A stretch of DNA of 64,000 bases, taken from positions 3,332,541-3,396,540 of the forward strand of contig CM046845.1 in the NCBI GenBank assembly GCA_025618425.1, written 5' to 3'. Below are positions 1 to 13,200 of this stretch, one piece after another (the stretch's first letter is position 1; the number at the start of each line of letters is the position of its first letter). Made by a program: the position numbers and the translations under genes. The notes under the pieces are model-generated. The model had not been told where the DNA came from and made no database searches. It was given only the letters and a program-made list of their open reading frames with translations. Source of the stretch: Heliocidaris tuberculata (Eukaryota > Echinodermata > Echinoidea > Camarodonta > Echinometridae).

Positions 1-2171
1 TTAGTGATGCTATCCTTCGTGTAAACTTGGTAAAAGTGAGAAAAGGAAAAATCAAGGTATGAAGGAAATTCATATAAATCAAAGATATATATTCTCTTTG
101 GATCAATTACTAAGGAATCTTGACACTATCTAATGAAATGTGGTACTATGTGCAAAATCTAGAGTGAATACTGTAGATATAAGTTACCCTTCTTCTTCAT
201 CAATGACACATACAATGAAATAAGAATGATCAGATTTAGAATAGGTCTGAGCATGGTCTGAGCATCTAAAGTTAATGGACGGAGGTTAAAAATTTTCTGC
301 TTCTCTGCTCTGTTCATTGAAGGTTATGGATAGAAACAGGCTAACCATTCCCCCCAGGATGGGAGTCTTTGCCTATATACCCTTCCTCATGAAACTCACG
401 CTGACAGCATCCATTAGATGAACATGGCAAGTTTTAAGGCTTTCGATGTAGGGTGTTGGATACCACACTTTTTGCCGCCAAACCACGGTGATAAGTAAAT
501 CCTCGGGTCTTCTTACATTTTTTTTGAGCAAATGGCAGTGGTTGCATTGTGCATTAACATATCTTAACATACTTTTAAAACAGTGGAAAGCTTACAGCCA
601 AATGATTATTGTGTAGTGCTTAAAATACTTGAGGTAACTTAAATCCCCTTCATTCTTCTTCTCTGTTTTATATATATCCTTTGACAAAGACACTATGACG
701 AAAATTAATTTGTCACATGTATTGTATTTACATTTTTTAGGAGTGGGGAAATGGATTTGCATTAGAGCCCCCCCCCCCATCCCCAAGCAAAATAGTCCTT
801 CAAAATTACTGACAGCATCCGTTCTTTGAAGCACCGTGAAGTACAGATATTATGACCCACACCCCTACTTAGATCTAACACTTGATGTGTTAATTTAATG
901 GGTAGTGCAATATGATTCCAAAAGCATTAGTCTCCTGTACTTATGAATCCCAGACCTATGCACCATCTTCAATTGAATCAAATCTTCAACTGAATTCTCT
1001 ATAGCAATAACGAACCTTTTAAGGAAGCTCATTTCTGGAGTATTATTATTTCGAAAGTTTTATTCTCAGATTATGATAATTCATATATTTATAATGATAG
1101 TACCATTATAAATCACAGTGTAACAACCCCCTTCCCCCATTTCCCCCCTCATGAGGCTATTTCTAAGACATTCACCAACAACAAGTCTGTCCTAGAGAAG
1201 GGAAATACTGTATCTAGGGCTACGGGTGTCAGCAAAGCCCCATTTCCCCCTGGGAGATCTGTCTCCATATTTTCAACTTCAAATAATCTTCAAGAATAAA
1301 AACACAGGGGCTACCAAAAGTGCTAGCTGAGGGCTACTGGGGTATTTTTAATGGGGGAGTGGGAGCAAAACAGGAAGGGCTGGATCCTGTGGGTTTTTTT
1401 TAGCACCAACTATTAAACTATTGGAAATTTTGATATGTGTTTTGAGATGGGCCTTTTCTGAGTCATCCTAATGGGTCTGCATGTAACCACTAGAGCAGTT
1501 GATGAGAGAAATTCAATCTCTACTCTAACCGACATCTGTCCAAACGTATGCCTGCAATGCCAACTTGAATTACACAGGGAAAGAGGGTCGAGTAAGAAGG
1601 AACGATGGAGCAAGTTTCGGCAAGGTATTGCATATTGCTCTTCTCTTACTCATGCCGCAGGTATGAGGGAGCCGAGGTACCTAGCCTTTCAATTATGAAA
1701 TACAAGTATTACAAGCATTTTTCTGCCACTGTATAGATTACAGTGTATCTTGAATAATAAACTTGTCTTATTTTTGGCATTGGAAAATATTGACTGATAT
1801 AACATTCTTGCAAGATGATTGAAACTTTTTCAATTTAATTTGCAGGTCTACTTAAGTAGAGGTGAAGAAAAAAAATCACCCTATCAAAGAAGAAAGAAAA
1901 AACAAAGTTGTTGTGATGGACATAATAGCAATAGTGATATTTGGATGCAATTAAGCTATTCGATTCTTGCATGCACACAATTTACACCATCTCCACTCCC
2001 TTGAGAGTATCTCTACTATATGATCACTACATGGGTGTATGGTAAATTCAGTCACAGTGGCTTTCAGGATTCTACCTGTTTCCTACTATCTCCTGGGTCT
2101 AGAGTGGCCAATGTGGATTAACATCTTGCAAGAGGATGTGAGTGCTTTGACTGGAAAAACCCGACCATTAA

Positions 2172-2578
2172 CCCTTTCAAGACAATTGACCGGATATTGT
2201 GGTTTGGCTCAATAACTTTTGATTGAGAGCTCTAAACAAATATAGCAGATGTATGAGTAGAAAGAGCAAAAATTTCTGTACACACTTTGTCCGTTTTTGT
2301 TGCGTGACCATTTTGCTTTTGATGCCAGGAATTTAAAAAACGAGAATAGCTTTAAAATCCTTAAATTGGCAACACATTGAGAGGTTCAAAATCATTTTTT
2401 TTCATCAAAATTGGCAATTTTTTCAAATTTTTGACAAATTCTAACCATATATATTGTTCTCAAAGACATTTCACCTCATTAGAACCATGTAGCACTAAAA
2501 GAAAAATATTATTGTTGCCAATTTGAAGAATATAATGTGATCAATTTAGTCCTTTAAATAATTCCTGTCCTGAAAGGG
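2172..2578. mobile_element. piggyBac-like short element, copy 1 (TTAA flanks)
   Basis: The element begins CCCTTTCAAGACA and ends TGTCCTGAAAGGG, an inverted terminal repeat of about 13 bp. It is flanked on both sides by TTAA (2168-2171 and 2579-2582). It has no ORF. A related copy lies at 16150-16559 and a 3' fragment at 25672-25801, all in one orientation. TTAA target sites and CCCT ends suggest a non-autonomous piggyBac element; the superfamily is inferred. Confidence 0.75.
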
Positions 2579-3376
2579 TTAAATCTGTAGTTGGATGAGG
2601 TGACCACTAGACCTACCACTCTACCTTTGGATAACACCAGTGGGATGAAGAGGGTTAAACAGGCCTCCTCCTAGCTTCTCGTATCTTGACAGTATCACAG
2701 GGGAGCGGAAGGAAATATCCCAAGCGATAGGCCTTCCATACCTAAGTGGGGTGTGACATATGTATCTCTATCCTCAGCTGTCAAGGGTCTCAAGTTTATG
2801 ATCACGTGACCACTCATCTGCGACGGACCTTCAACTGTTTTCGGTATGGGGCGGCAAACGCATCCAGCACCAGCTGGCGTCTAGTATCGGTCCTACTTTG
2901 AGCCCTCTGAACCTGCTCACCCTCCCCCAAAACGTGCATTAGAGATTGAAAAGCATGTAATGCTTTTCGCATATGATGCACAGTGCGTCATCGGCTGAAC
3001 AGACTGGGCAGAGCTGTCAGATATGAGAGGGAAAGATTTATGGCATTAGAGTGGACGTACAACCAGACATACAAACCTACATCATTGGAGCATTCTGTTA
3101 GGCAGAACAAGACACTCAATGTGGACTAATTAAGGGCCCCTGATGTAGTCACTATCCAGATGTGCCCTGAATCATACTTACAAACATTTATAAATAGAAA
3201 GATGCTGTCATCAAGAAAGCGCATCTCTCAGCTTGTAGAATTCATATTTTATGGGTTTTCCTGAGTGTAATCATAACGGGTCTTAAAATGGCTGTAAAAA
3301 GAGCAAAATGATATTTTGTTTTGGAGCTAATTCCCATGTTTTGTTGAATGTGAAATGATGGGTTGAGTCACTCCCT

Positions 3377-3857
3377 TAAAGGTAATAAACAGTAGTGGTA
3401 GCAAAATGAAAGTTGGCATGAAACTGCTCAAATATAGTCTCATATTGTTCGGCTTCAATAAAAAGATACATGAGTGAGATAATCTGGTATTCTATTCATG
3501 ATTTCCGGTGATTTTCAGTAAAATAATTTAAATGATCGAATATCAACGGTTACCTTATACCCTCGCTAAGACCACCTACCCCGACGCTCCCGGCTCAACG
3601 GCACATAGCAGTTCGCACACACTTGTTACACACACTGTTTTCACATCAAATTACAAGCGCGGTACCGCGCTTGTAATTCGATGTTTATTTTTTTGGACAT
3701 TTTAGCCATTTCTAAACCATTTTTCTTCAAACAAACGTCACCTATGTTCGAAATTAATCATTTCACAACAGTATATGTAATAATTTCCATTCCAGCTGAC
3801 AAAGTAGTTAAATATCCAAAGCGCCACCTTTCCCACTACTGTACGATACCTTTAAGA
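3377..3857. mobile_element. Inverted-repeat element with a central perfect palindrome
   Basis: The left end TTAAAGGTAATAAACAGTAG and the right end, which on the other strand reads TTAAAGGTATCGTACAGTAG, form an imperfect inverted terminal repeat. The centre carries a 30-bp perfect palindrome (3649-3678). There is no transposase frame, so this is a non-autonomous element; its superfamily is not recognised. Confidence 0.6.
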
Positions 3858-4155
3858 TTTGCTCTTTTGGTATCTTTCCTTGCAAGTTTGCAGATGATGA
3901 AGATAAGGACAATATTGGGATGAAACTGTTTTATCAAAGATATTTTTTAGGTATAAGATAAACTTCCGTTTTTTAATATAGTTTCAGTTGACTGGGCAAA
4001 TACCCAATAATTTTCTATGAGAAATGAAATATTTTCATATCGGCAAAATCATGTTTGTGCACTTGAATTTCCCCCACCACCTGTCCATCCTAGTGGCAGT
4101 GGTATCTGATACAAATAATTGATTTATTGCTCTAATTTCATCTTATCTTCTGCAG

Positions 4156-4230
4156 AGTACAAGAAAGCCAGACAAGACATCAAGAAGAAGTCTTCAGACA
4201 CCATCAGACTTCAGAAGAAAGCAAGGAAAG
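4156..4230 (+). CDS. MTSS1: MTSS1 exon: I-BAR helix segment
   Basis: This 75-bp exon is bounded by TTCTGCAG and GTAAGC. It begins with the last two bases of a Glu codon (phase 1) and ends in phase 1. It encodes EYKKARQDIKKKSSDTIRL followed by QKKARK. The lysine-rich helix is nearly identical to the vertebrate MTSS1 stretch EYKKARQEIKKKSSD and contributes to the basic membrane-binding face of the IMD. The preceding exon must end in G. No exon encoding the usual preceding residues (around the motif DKDHAK) was recognised in 1-4155. Confidence 0.92.
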
Positions 4231-7200
4231 GTAAGCACTTGCAAGAACATGATGGAGCTCCAAAGGAAATGAAGGATTGCTACACATTTTGTCTGCCTTC
4301 AATATAGACTTCTAAAGAGATGCAGGGAAGTCTTCAAATTTTGGGAAAGGTCCCCATATTGTGGAAGAACATTTACAAGTATAAGTCAAAATAAGATATT
4401 TTGTATGAAAAAATGATTTCTTTACACTTTGTTTGCCCTCAATACAGTTGGTAAGTCATGATGATAGTCAATTGCAATTGGTTTCGTGAAAAACCTGTGT
4501 TATGTGATACAATATACTGTCTCTAAGTCTACATTGAGGGGTACAGGTATGCTTTGAAATATTAGAAACAGTTAAAGTTAAGTGCCATTCAAACTTTTAT
4601 GATTGAAAATTGATATGGTAGATAAAATTCTGTTGAATATGGAGGGTCTATAATGGAGGCCAAAGAACAATGATCAAGCTGCAATGTATTCTTTAAAGGA
4701 CAGTAAGACTCTTTAAGCAATCCAAGAAATAGTTTCAGTCTTTTGTAAAAACAAACCATTAATTCAGAGTAATATGAACAAGTTTTACTAAGCCTAGTAT
4801 CTAGATACACTACCTGAATGTATGGCTGCCTGTGAAAATACTTCCTTGCTCATTAGCGGAGGTCTCTGGAATATTGAAGCCAGAAAATATTGAAATAATT
4901 CTAATTAGAGAGAGAGACCCTTGACGAAACAAAAGACGGAAACCTTTCATTCCCTGTAAACTATTTGGTATGAATCACCTTAGATTGTTATAGATTCTAG
5001 ACGATATTAGTTAAAATTGAAACCCATGATAATTACCAACATTACAATGGGTATGAAAGAAGAAAGGGAGTCTAAAGGTATTTGTTTCACATGGTTAGTA
5101 GGCTAGAAACTGCAAACACAGAGTTTTGTAAACATTTAGGCAAAATAAGCAGACACAGCACTTTGTTGCAGCTTCGACATGCTTGTATGTTCTGTAAAGA
5201 GTGAACAGTCTATAAACCCTTTTTCATCTGTATTGTTCATTCTAATACCCATCTATCTGTCTATTCAACCTGGCCTTATGCTAGAGGGCATCTGTAGAGT
5301 GAAATGTATTTTGTTGTCTCCTTGTTGTTGTCTTCGCTCACGTGCCACAAATGCAGTTTGAAGATGGGACTGTGTGAATACCTATTGAACCCCTGCACTC
5401 CCTGGTTCTATTGTTCACCAGTAGGGTAGATGTCTAGGAGTGGAACAGCTGCTCAAGTTCAATTTCATACTGTATTAAGACTCTGCAAGCATTCATTAGT
5501 GGGTCACTGGGAAAAAATAGACTGACCAATATGACGAATGGTCCGAGTTATCAGCCACTCATCAAGAGGAGGTGGGGGGGGGGGGGGGGGGGCTCAAGAA
5601 GAAATAAGAATGAAAAAATGGTCTATAGTTAGTGGCATCTTACAAACTTACAAGGAGGGATAGGTCTTCCAAAGAATTAGGACTTACATGTACCATTAGC
5701 CTTGAGTTGTGGAACATCCCTTAGTATAAGAGATAGAACAGGATGAAATAGGACAGACCAATTGTTATTGACTACTTATTAGGAGAGGGAGGGCATTTGA
5801 ACAAACAAGACTGACCAAAGGTCTTCAGTTATTGAGCACTCAGGAAAACATAGGGCTGACCAATAGATTTTGAGTTATTGACCGTTCATTAGGAGAGGGA
5901 GGGCACAGGAAGAACCAGAACGTGACATATTTTACTGTTATTGACCTGTCATTAGGAGGGGTACATCTAAGGATTCCGAATTCACAAGCTTGCAATATGG
6001 GTCAAGAAACGACAAGTAACACAGGGAAACAAATTGAATTAGATTAATTTCACGTTCTGCATTCATACAAAAACATGCCGCTTTAGAATCTACATGTACA
6101 TGAACACCTACATGTATAAAGTCATCATATAACTTTGTAGATGTAATTTCATTCAGGCCTAATTGTTGTTACTCTTTCATGCATGTGCATATAAATCACT
6201 GAGGAATATGTTTTCACCTCTCCAACTCTTTCTGAATCTTATAATTTGCTTTCCATTAGTTCATTGTCATAAATTTGACTCAATGTAGATAAATAGGCAA
6301 ACTAGGCAATTATAGCATGTGGCAGTATTTTGAAATCATTAAAAAATCTGGAATACTTGGCATAGGATCATTTAACATTCTGACCACAATCCCTGGGTGG
6401 TGAAAATTATTACTGTTTTATTTGTTATACTCATGAGAGGCATTTTAATTATCCAAGGAAATCAAAATTTGCTAATGACATGGCATACGTGGCTGTGTGT
6501 GCAAATGGTTGACAAAGCCTCTGCAAAACACCAATGAAAAAGTCTTTATAATTCTGTGCGATTCTAATGTGTTATGACACTGAAAATATTGAAAGATGAA
6601 ATAAAATATAAAATTCAGAGTAAGCATCCTTGGAACTTTTTTCATCAGACCATTTAGCATTTTGACAACAAGCATGGATATTTTTTCTTCAAACATTTTG
6701 ACAATAGAATCCTGGAAACTTGGCATAGGATGGTTAATGTAGACTACATGTAGGTGTGGTAGGCATCATTGGGTCATATGTCTGGTATTTAGACAGATCA
6801 TGTGGTATTCTCATAAAGCATTTAACCCATCACGAAGATGCTTTGTTGATAAGAGGGGGGTATCAGCATCAGCTGTCCCATGGCCATTAGCTGGTATGAA
6901 TGATGGGATGAGGCTATTCTCACTTTCTCTCTGCTTAGCTCTGGTTGGGGCCTTTCACACTAGGACAATTTTTGTTGTAGTTATCCATCCTATTAAAAAT
7001 CTTATATGTTGTATTGTATTTATAACTCCATGGCCATTCACAATGCTGTTCCTGATATATGATTTTCATATAGTCATACGATGTTTGAAGCTTTTATCAT
7101 CAATAAATCCATGTTGTGTCATTGACCTTCAATAAATCCATGTTGTGTCATTGACCTTCAATAATACCAGTGCTGTTCTCCTCAACCTGGACAATTTTAT

Positions 7201-10200
7201 ACGTTGAATTTTCTCCCCACTTGCAATTCCTTCCATACGTCATCTCAGTTAAATCATAGTTCAGGCGATGGCCATTTCAAATAACCCATTTTCATTGAAG
7301 ATGTCATGATATCTAGGCATATATCTTATCCTCCCCATGATAAGCCATTTTTATGCTTTAAAGCTCCGAGATATAGCATTAGTTATTCCAAGATTAAACT
7401 CTGAAGGGCACCAATCACCAAAAAATATATTGCTCTTTATGTTTGAGGTTTCATGTTGTTATACTACATTCAAAATGTGGCTTCAAAATTCAAATATTAA
7501 TTCTATGAAGAGATATTGCAATTTTAATTACACACTCTATATTAAGGCGTACAAGTGACTCGTGAGTAGACTACTCTACGCACCTGTACGCGCATGCAAA
7601 TATAAGGGCTCGCACGGAACGAAATTCGGAGTTCAGCTCCGCGTGAACATTTTCATGTTATCCTTTAATTCTTTCATACTCCTTAACTGTTGACCTATAG
7701 AATGCCAGATAAAGTTCTTTGAGGTTGATTTGATACTTTCTAGCTGTACACAATTTATTTTTTCAGGTGATTGGTACACTTATTTTTTAAAGAAACAAGG
7801 ATTCTTAAAATGATAAAAAGCACTCTAGACCCTGAAAGTACCTCTACAATTTCTCTCTCTCTCACACATTTCTTTCTGTATTTTCCATTTTGACAAAATA
7901 TTCATATTTGCGTCAACAAACGAAAGGTCACGAGATGTAGAAGGATTTATAGCTGATCATTTGCTTTGAACGCCCACAGAAATCAGAGACATGTTAAAAT
8001 GTGGAGCAGAGAAAAGTTGGATAGGGACCTACTTACCTGTGTGCCTCATTTTACTGTGAATTATGGGTTACCAATCTTGTTTGATATTACATGTAGGTGC
8101 AGCGAGGCTTTTACTCAGCTGTGAAATTAATAAGCATCGTTGGTCTGTTTTGTAGATGGCTACATGTACCTTTACGCTGATGCCCCTTCTTTTACATAGA
8201 CACTGGCAGATGTGGGACAGGGTCCTCAGAGAGTAAAAAAGGAAACCTGATGTTTGAGAATGTAGGCCTCTACTTGAAGCTGTGATCTAGATTGTCAAAC
8301 CCTAGGATGTTTTCACAAGTTGGAGTGATGTCACTTCCGTAGTGTACGATGGTGAAAAAAAGGAAAGAAAAAAGAGAGTAAGAGAGAGAAAGGTTTGTTA
8401 ATTTTCTTCAGAATGTTGAAAGTAATGTGAAGCTGTATATTGCAACCAGTGATTCATATTGCTGAGACTTGTTCACATAATGTGTACTATATATTGTTGC
8501 TTGTTGTATAGCTGCAGAATTATTGTCTGATGTAAAAGGGGATGCATGCAATGTGCTTTTTGGGTCACAAACTGCTGGACTTTCCTCTGGGAGTTTGGAG
8601 ATCACCTGTGTTTTGACGTCTTTTGGCTGTGATGTCACATTTGCTTTTCATGCTCATGTTCATAAGGTTTTTCACCTCAAGATGTTTGGGGAGAGTTGTT
8701 GTGGTATGTGTGGCATGGTCCAGCATATTGGGGTCACAGCAAGGGAGAGAGTCCCTCGGAACGAGGGTGGTCTTTACATCTATAGATCACTAAAGTTCTC
8801 TGGGACTGCAGCCACAATTACATTGGTTCATCAAAAGATCTATCTATTGATCTATATATGCAGTCCCAGTGCAGGCTCCATCTCTCTATTTATAGTAGGA
8901 TTAGTCTGGTTAAGTCAGACATTCACTCACAATTTTACATTTCCCTGACCAGCAGACATAATATTTTCTAAGAAGTCGGAAGGGTAGAAGGGTAAAAGAC
9001 AATGGCGGCAGCTTTAATCATGGAAGAGAAATAATGGTAGAGAACGAAAACTTACATAAATGTCTGATATGACAGTTGTTTATTTATATATGTGCAAAAT
9101 CAGATTTATGATGGAGTTGAAGTCTTCAGGGTACTTTAATTTGTCCATAGAATCAGAAGCAGATGAAAAGAGTGGAGTATAGGCTACATCTCTGTGCTTT
9201 GCTTCAGTTCATAATTTCAGATACACACACAAATCTTCTGTTTTTCTTCCAGGTTTTTTTAGAAATAACATCAAATACCGGTATACTGTAGGTGTAAAGA
9301 TTTGCCTGGCATGAAGGCTAGCTGCTATGCTAGGTGATAATAGTGAAGATGTAGCTGAGCTATCATAGCCCACATTCCATCCATGCCAGTCATTCTTGAG
9401 GGCCTCCCATTCATCCTATCCATCTATCCTCTATCCATCCATCCTCCATGGATAGGTTTCATTGCATTGGATAGCATCATAGACCTAATATAATACCATG
9501 TAGACCCCATTCATCCCTTCCATCTATCCTCTATCCACCCATCCTCCTTGGATATGTTTCCTTGCATTTGATAGCATCATATACCTGATATGATACCATG
9601 TAGAGTGTAGACCCATTCATCCCTTCCATCTATCCTCTGTCAGTCCATCATCTATGGATAGGTTTCATTGCATTGGATTGCACAAGGATTGAAGATGATA
9701 GCATCATCCCAGATTAGGTCCACAACACCAATCAGTGCACTTCTTGTTGGGTCTGACATATTTTTTCTTTTGAAAGTCTGTTAGTAGCATCATGGAAAGA
9801 GCTCTACGAACACTCATGCTGCAGTACCATGCAGCGTCTTAAACTTTTATTTATAAAAAAATTAATTTCCAAGAACACAAACAAATGGAACAATAAAGCA
9901 ATTTACAGTAACAAAGAAGAAGAAGGAAAAAAAAAATCATCAGCTAGGGCTTGGGGATCACCAAAAGATTACTACTTTGTGTATGACTACATTGTTCATG
10001 CAGACCTGTTTTTTTTCTGTACAGGGATTTATCTGGAGATGTTTTGAATAAATAGCAGCAGCTAAATGTACCTAGTAGTGGCACCATCTGGGAGATGGAA
10101 AGAGGTTTTTTGTATATTGCTATACGATCAGTTTTGTTCGTCTGGATTCGGGGGGGGGGGGCGGGGAAGGGGTTAAAATTGCAGAGGGGGATTTGGAAGT

Positions 10201-13200
10201 GATAGAGCCCTCTTCTTGTTAGACAGGAAACCAGCTCATGTTTGTGGAACCTCCTTGCAGGGAGACGTTTCACTGAAACCCAATTTGTCATGCTTGAAAA
10301 TCCACTATGCCTCTCTCTACAAGGTATAGGATCTAGTCAAGAGTCAACAGTCACTTTAGGATTACTGGTCCTTGACCATAGAGATGTATCAAGGAAAGTT
10401 AGGAAAAAATGGGGAAAAGGAGGCCAGCGTAGGTGCAATGTAGTTGTAATTTCACCTTGAAAGTAATATGCTTACTTTTTGGCTGTTTCCTGTGTACTTA
10501 AAACAGTCAATATTTTGATAAAAAGAAATTGAGGTACAATATAGCCCCTACTCCATGTGTATTTAGGGAGTGATCAACACCATAAAGCAGGGCTCCATGC
10601 ACATTAGCTTTGTTCACATGGGTCTGGAATGACATTTTTAGGGTTTGTATGAATTGGACCCCTGTTTCAATTTTGAAATTCAGGGGGCCCAGATTAAGAT
10701 TTTGGGGCAAATTGTGCACTGAACCCCAGCTCATGTTGAACCGTGTGTAAAGGCCTTTAAAAGATAAACAGAGAGGCCTGAATTCACAAAGGAGGTTTAA
10801 ACCATGGGTAAGGTTTAAACCATGGGTAAGGTTTAAACCTCCGTAAGCATACTAAAATAAGCGTAAATACGGTACGGTAAGCGCACATTGCCCATGCGCG
10901 TGCTCAAAGAAAATATATGATTGGATCGGATTCAGTGCGCATGTACGCTTATAAAACCCAGGAGGGGGTTTAAACCATGGTTTAAACCAAACCTCCTTTG
11001 TGAATTCGGGCCAGAATGTCCATTGAGGAATGAATCTAGCTTTAGGCTGGGGAAGTAAATATTGTTCATTGCTCGTTGTCTGTCAAAGTGAAATTAGAAT
11101 TACAAAGTACATGTAGATGTACTTGTGTCTGGTCTAAGGAAGGACTTCGTGTCCAGGTACGACACATTCTACCTCATTTCTCGACTGAAAACGACCTTTT
11201 TCTCTAGGGAACTTGAATGAAGCACGTGTAAATGACAAAATGTCAAAAGTGATTTTCATGCTCTGGAACCTTTGTCAGCATCCTCCCTTGTTGACACACT
11301 GTCACATTTCTTGACTGGAGTGAATTACTTGTAAAGGTTTCTCTAAGCTTATCATAGACTGGCAGACTTTGTTTTGTGAACAAACATTTGATAGCGGATT
11401 AACAGCCATTTTATGTAAGTGTGTGGGCCCCAGCTTGACTCGATATTGTCACACTTGACTGGACATGTCCAATTATATCACATTAGAAATTATACTTGTG
11501 TAGATGTATGGATCGGGTTGTAGTAGTAGCAGAATCCAAAAACAATATTGTTCTGTATAGTTCTGAGTGATGTTATTTTAGGGTACAATTTGCAAGGAGA
11601 CAATGATGGTGATCAGGAGACAGACATCTTTGCGTGAGCTTAAAGCATGGGTCACATTTGTCTGATAACGATAACGATAACAATATTTTTCATCAAAGGT
11701 GCACCCTAGAGCTGCCCTACCTTTAACAGACATATGCATACACACAAACACACCATATAGTAGGGTGTACCTTAAATTGAAAATCTCATTATTAACAATG
11801 TTACTCAGGGTTAAAGCCCACTGCACACTATACGATCGGTCTGCGATCCGATTTTGGAAGAAAAATGTAGTAGCATTCGATATAAACATACAAACATAAA
11901 CACATAATATATTTTTGACTGGTGTTCTATATAGTCATATAGACAGTAAAATAAAAAATAATGCCTATTTCGAGCTTTCTAGTCGGAGGAAAGGCCAAAT
12001 CGGCTCCGAGTCGTAGTGAAATCATCAGAGCGGTCCTACGATTGTCTACGATTTTAAACTTATTTGGCCCTTATTCCGGGTATAAGGCTGACAGCGCACC
12101 AAAACCCTATGTTTAGTATTTATATTATTGTTCAGAACCTGAATCAGGTAAATTTTATTTGTCTAATTTGTCAGATCGCAGTTGATCGTATACTGTGTGT
12201 GGGCTTAAGTGTGCCTAAAAGTAATTTTGCCATGTTGACCATGACATGTGCCAGTATAAATTAATAAGGCCACCATAAATTTTATAACAACATTTTGAAC
12301 TATAAAGCAACCTTCACTTTAAACTTTTTCCGGTTTATAACCTACCAACTACTTTAATTGTTTTTGTTACCGTTATAGTGCATTATGAAAGGAAAATTTT
12401 GACTCGCATCATGTTTTTTTTTACATTTAGCCTACTTCTTGCATTATCTCTCAATATTACATCCTTTTCTGTTATTTAAGACCAGGAAAGTGAATGATTA
12501 CCAAGAAAGTTATTAAAAAAGAAAAATTCATATGATTTTCATTTGGAAAATAAGCATTTGGTGCTGACAAATGATTCTCCATTAACATTGTCATATTGTC
12601 TTTGACATAGTTTGAGATATCGTCTGTTTGCATGGAGCCAGAAGGGTGTTAACTCTGTACAAAAGATAGGAGTTAACACCCTTCTGGCTCCAAACAGACC
12701 ATATTGTTTATGGATGCATGCAGGGAAATATACTACCATCATAACCTACAATGTAAGCCTACATGTATTTCGAGCCACAAGGCCTGCAATCATATCACAA
12801 GTTGTCATAGGATTTCACTCATTTGTGAGTATTATATGGGAGTTTGCTTGTTTGTCTCCAAGATGATTTATGGCGATTGTCTATAGGGGAGAATGATGAT
12901 GCGGTAAAGTGTGTAATGATGGAAGGCCGTTTGGTGTCTTTGCATGATGAAATGGATACGGCTATGGCTTAGGATAGGCGCCTTATGGTCCAGTCTCTGT
13001 CCAGCTTCATGCAACACGACCTTGTTCATATTGTTACTTAATCCTTTGATTGCATCTCATTAAGGTCTCTAGCTATCTTGAATATATCCATGATCACATT
13101 GTTATTCTTTCTTTTCATCCTGTTTTTTATGAAGATGATAAAACTGTGCCTGACCTTCTTCAAGATGTTCATAACAGTTTCCCTCCTTCATAGAGGCATC

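Larger units (their letters stand above)
1..4155 (+). other. Presumed MTSS1 intron, upstream part
   Basis: The exon at 4156 is internal, so this stretch should be intron. It holds a piggyBac-like short element (2172-2578) and an inverted-repeat element with a central palindrome (3377-3857). The segment 2640-3130 is more GC-rich and less repetitive, but no coding frame or RNA gene was recognised in it. Confidence 0.6.

Noticed and set aside
1471..1698. A missing upstream MTSS1 exon in 1-4155 (an acceptor-like CCGCAG is near 1660)
   Set aside because: No frame there encodes the IMD segment expected before EYKKARQ, and no suitable phase-1 donor follows.
8523..8948. 141-codon open frame in the large MTSS1 intron
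   Set aside because: No recognisable domain, Cys-rich by chance composition, no splice context.
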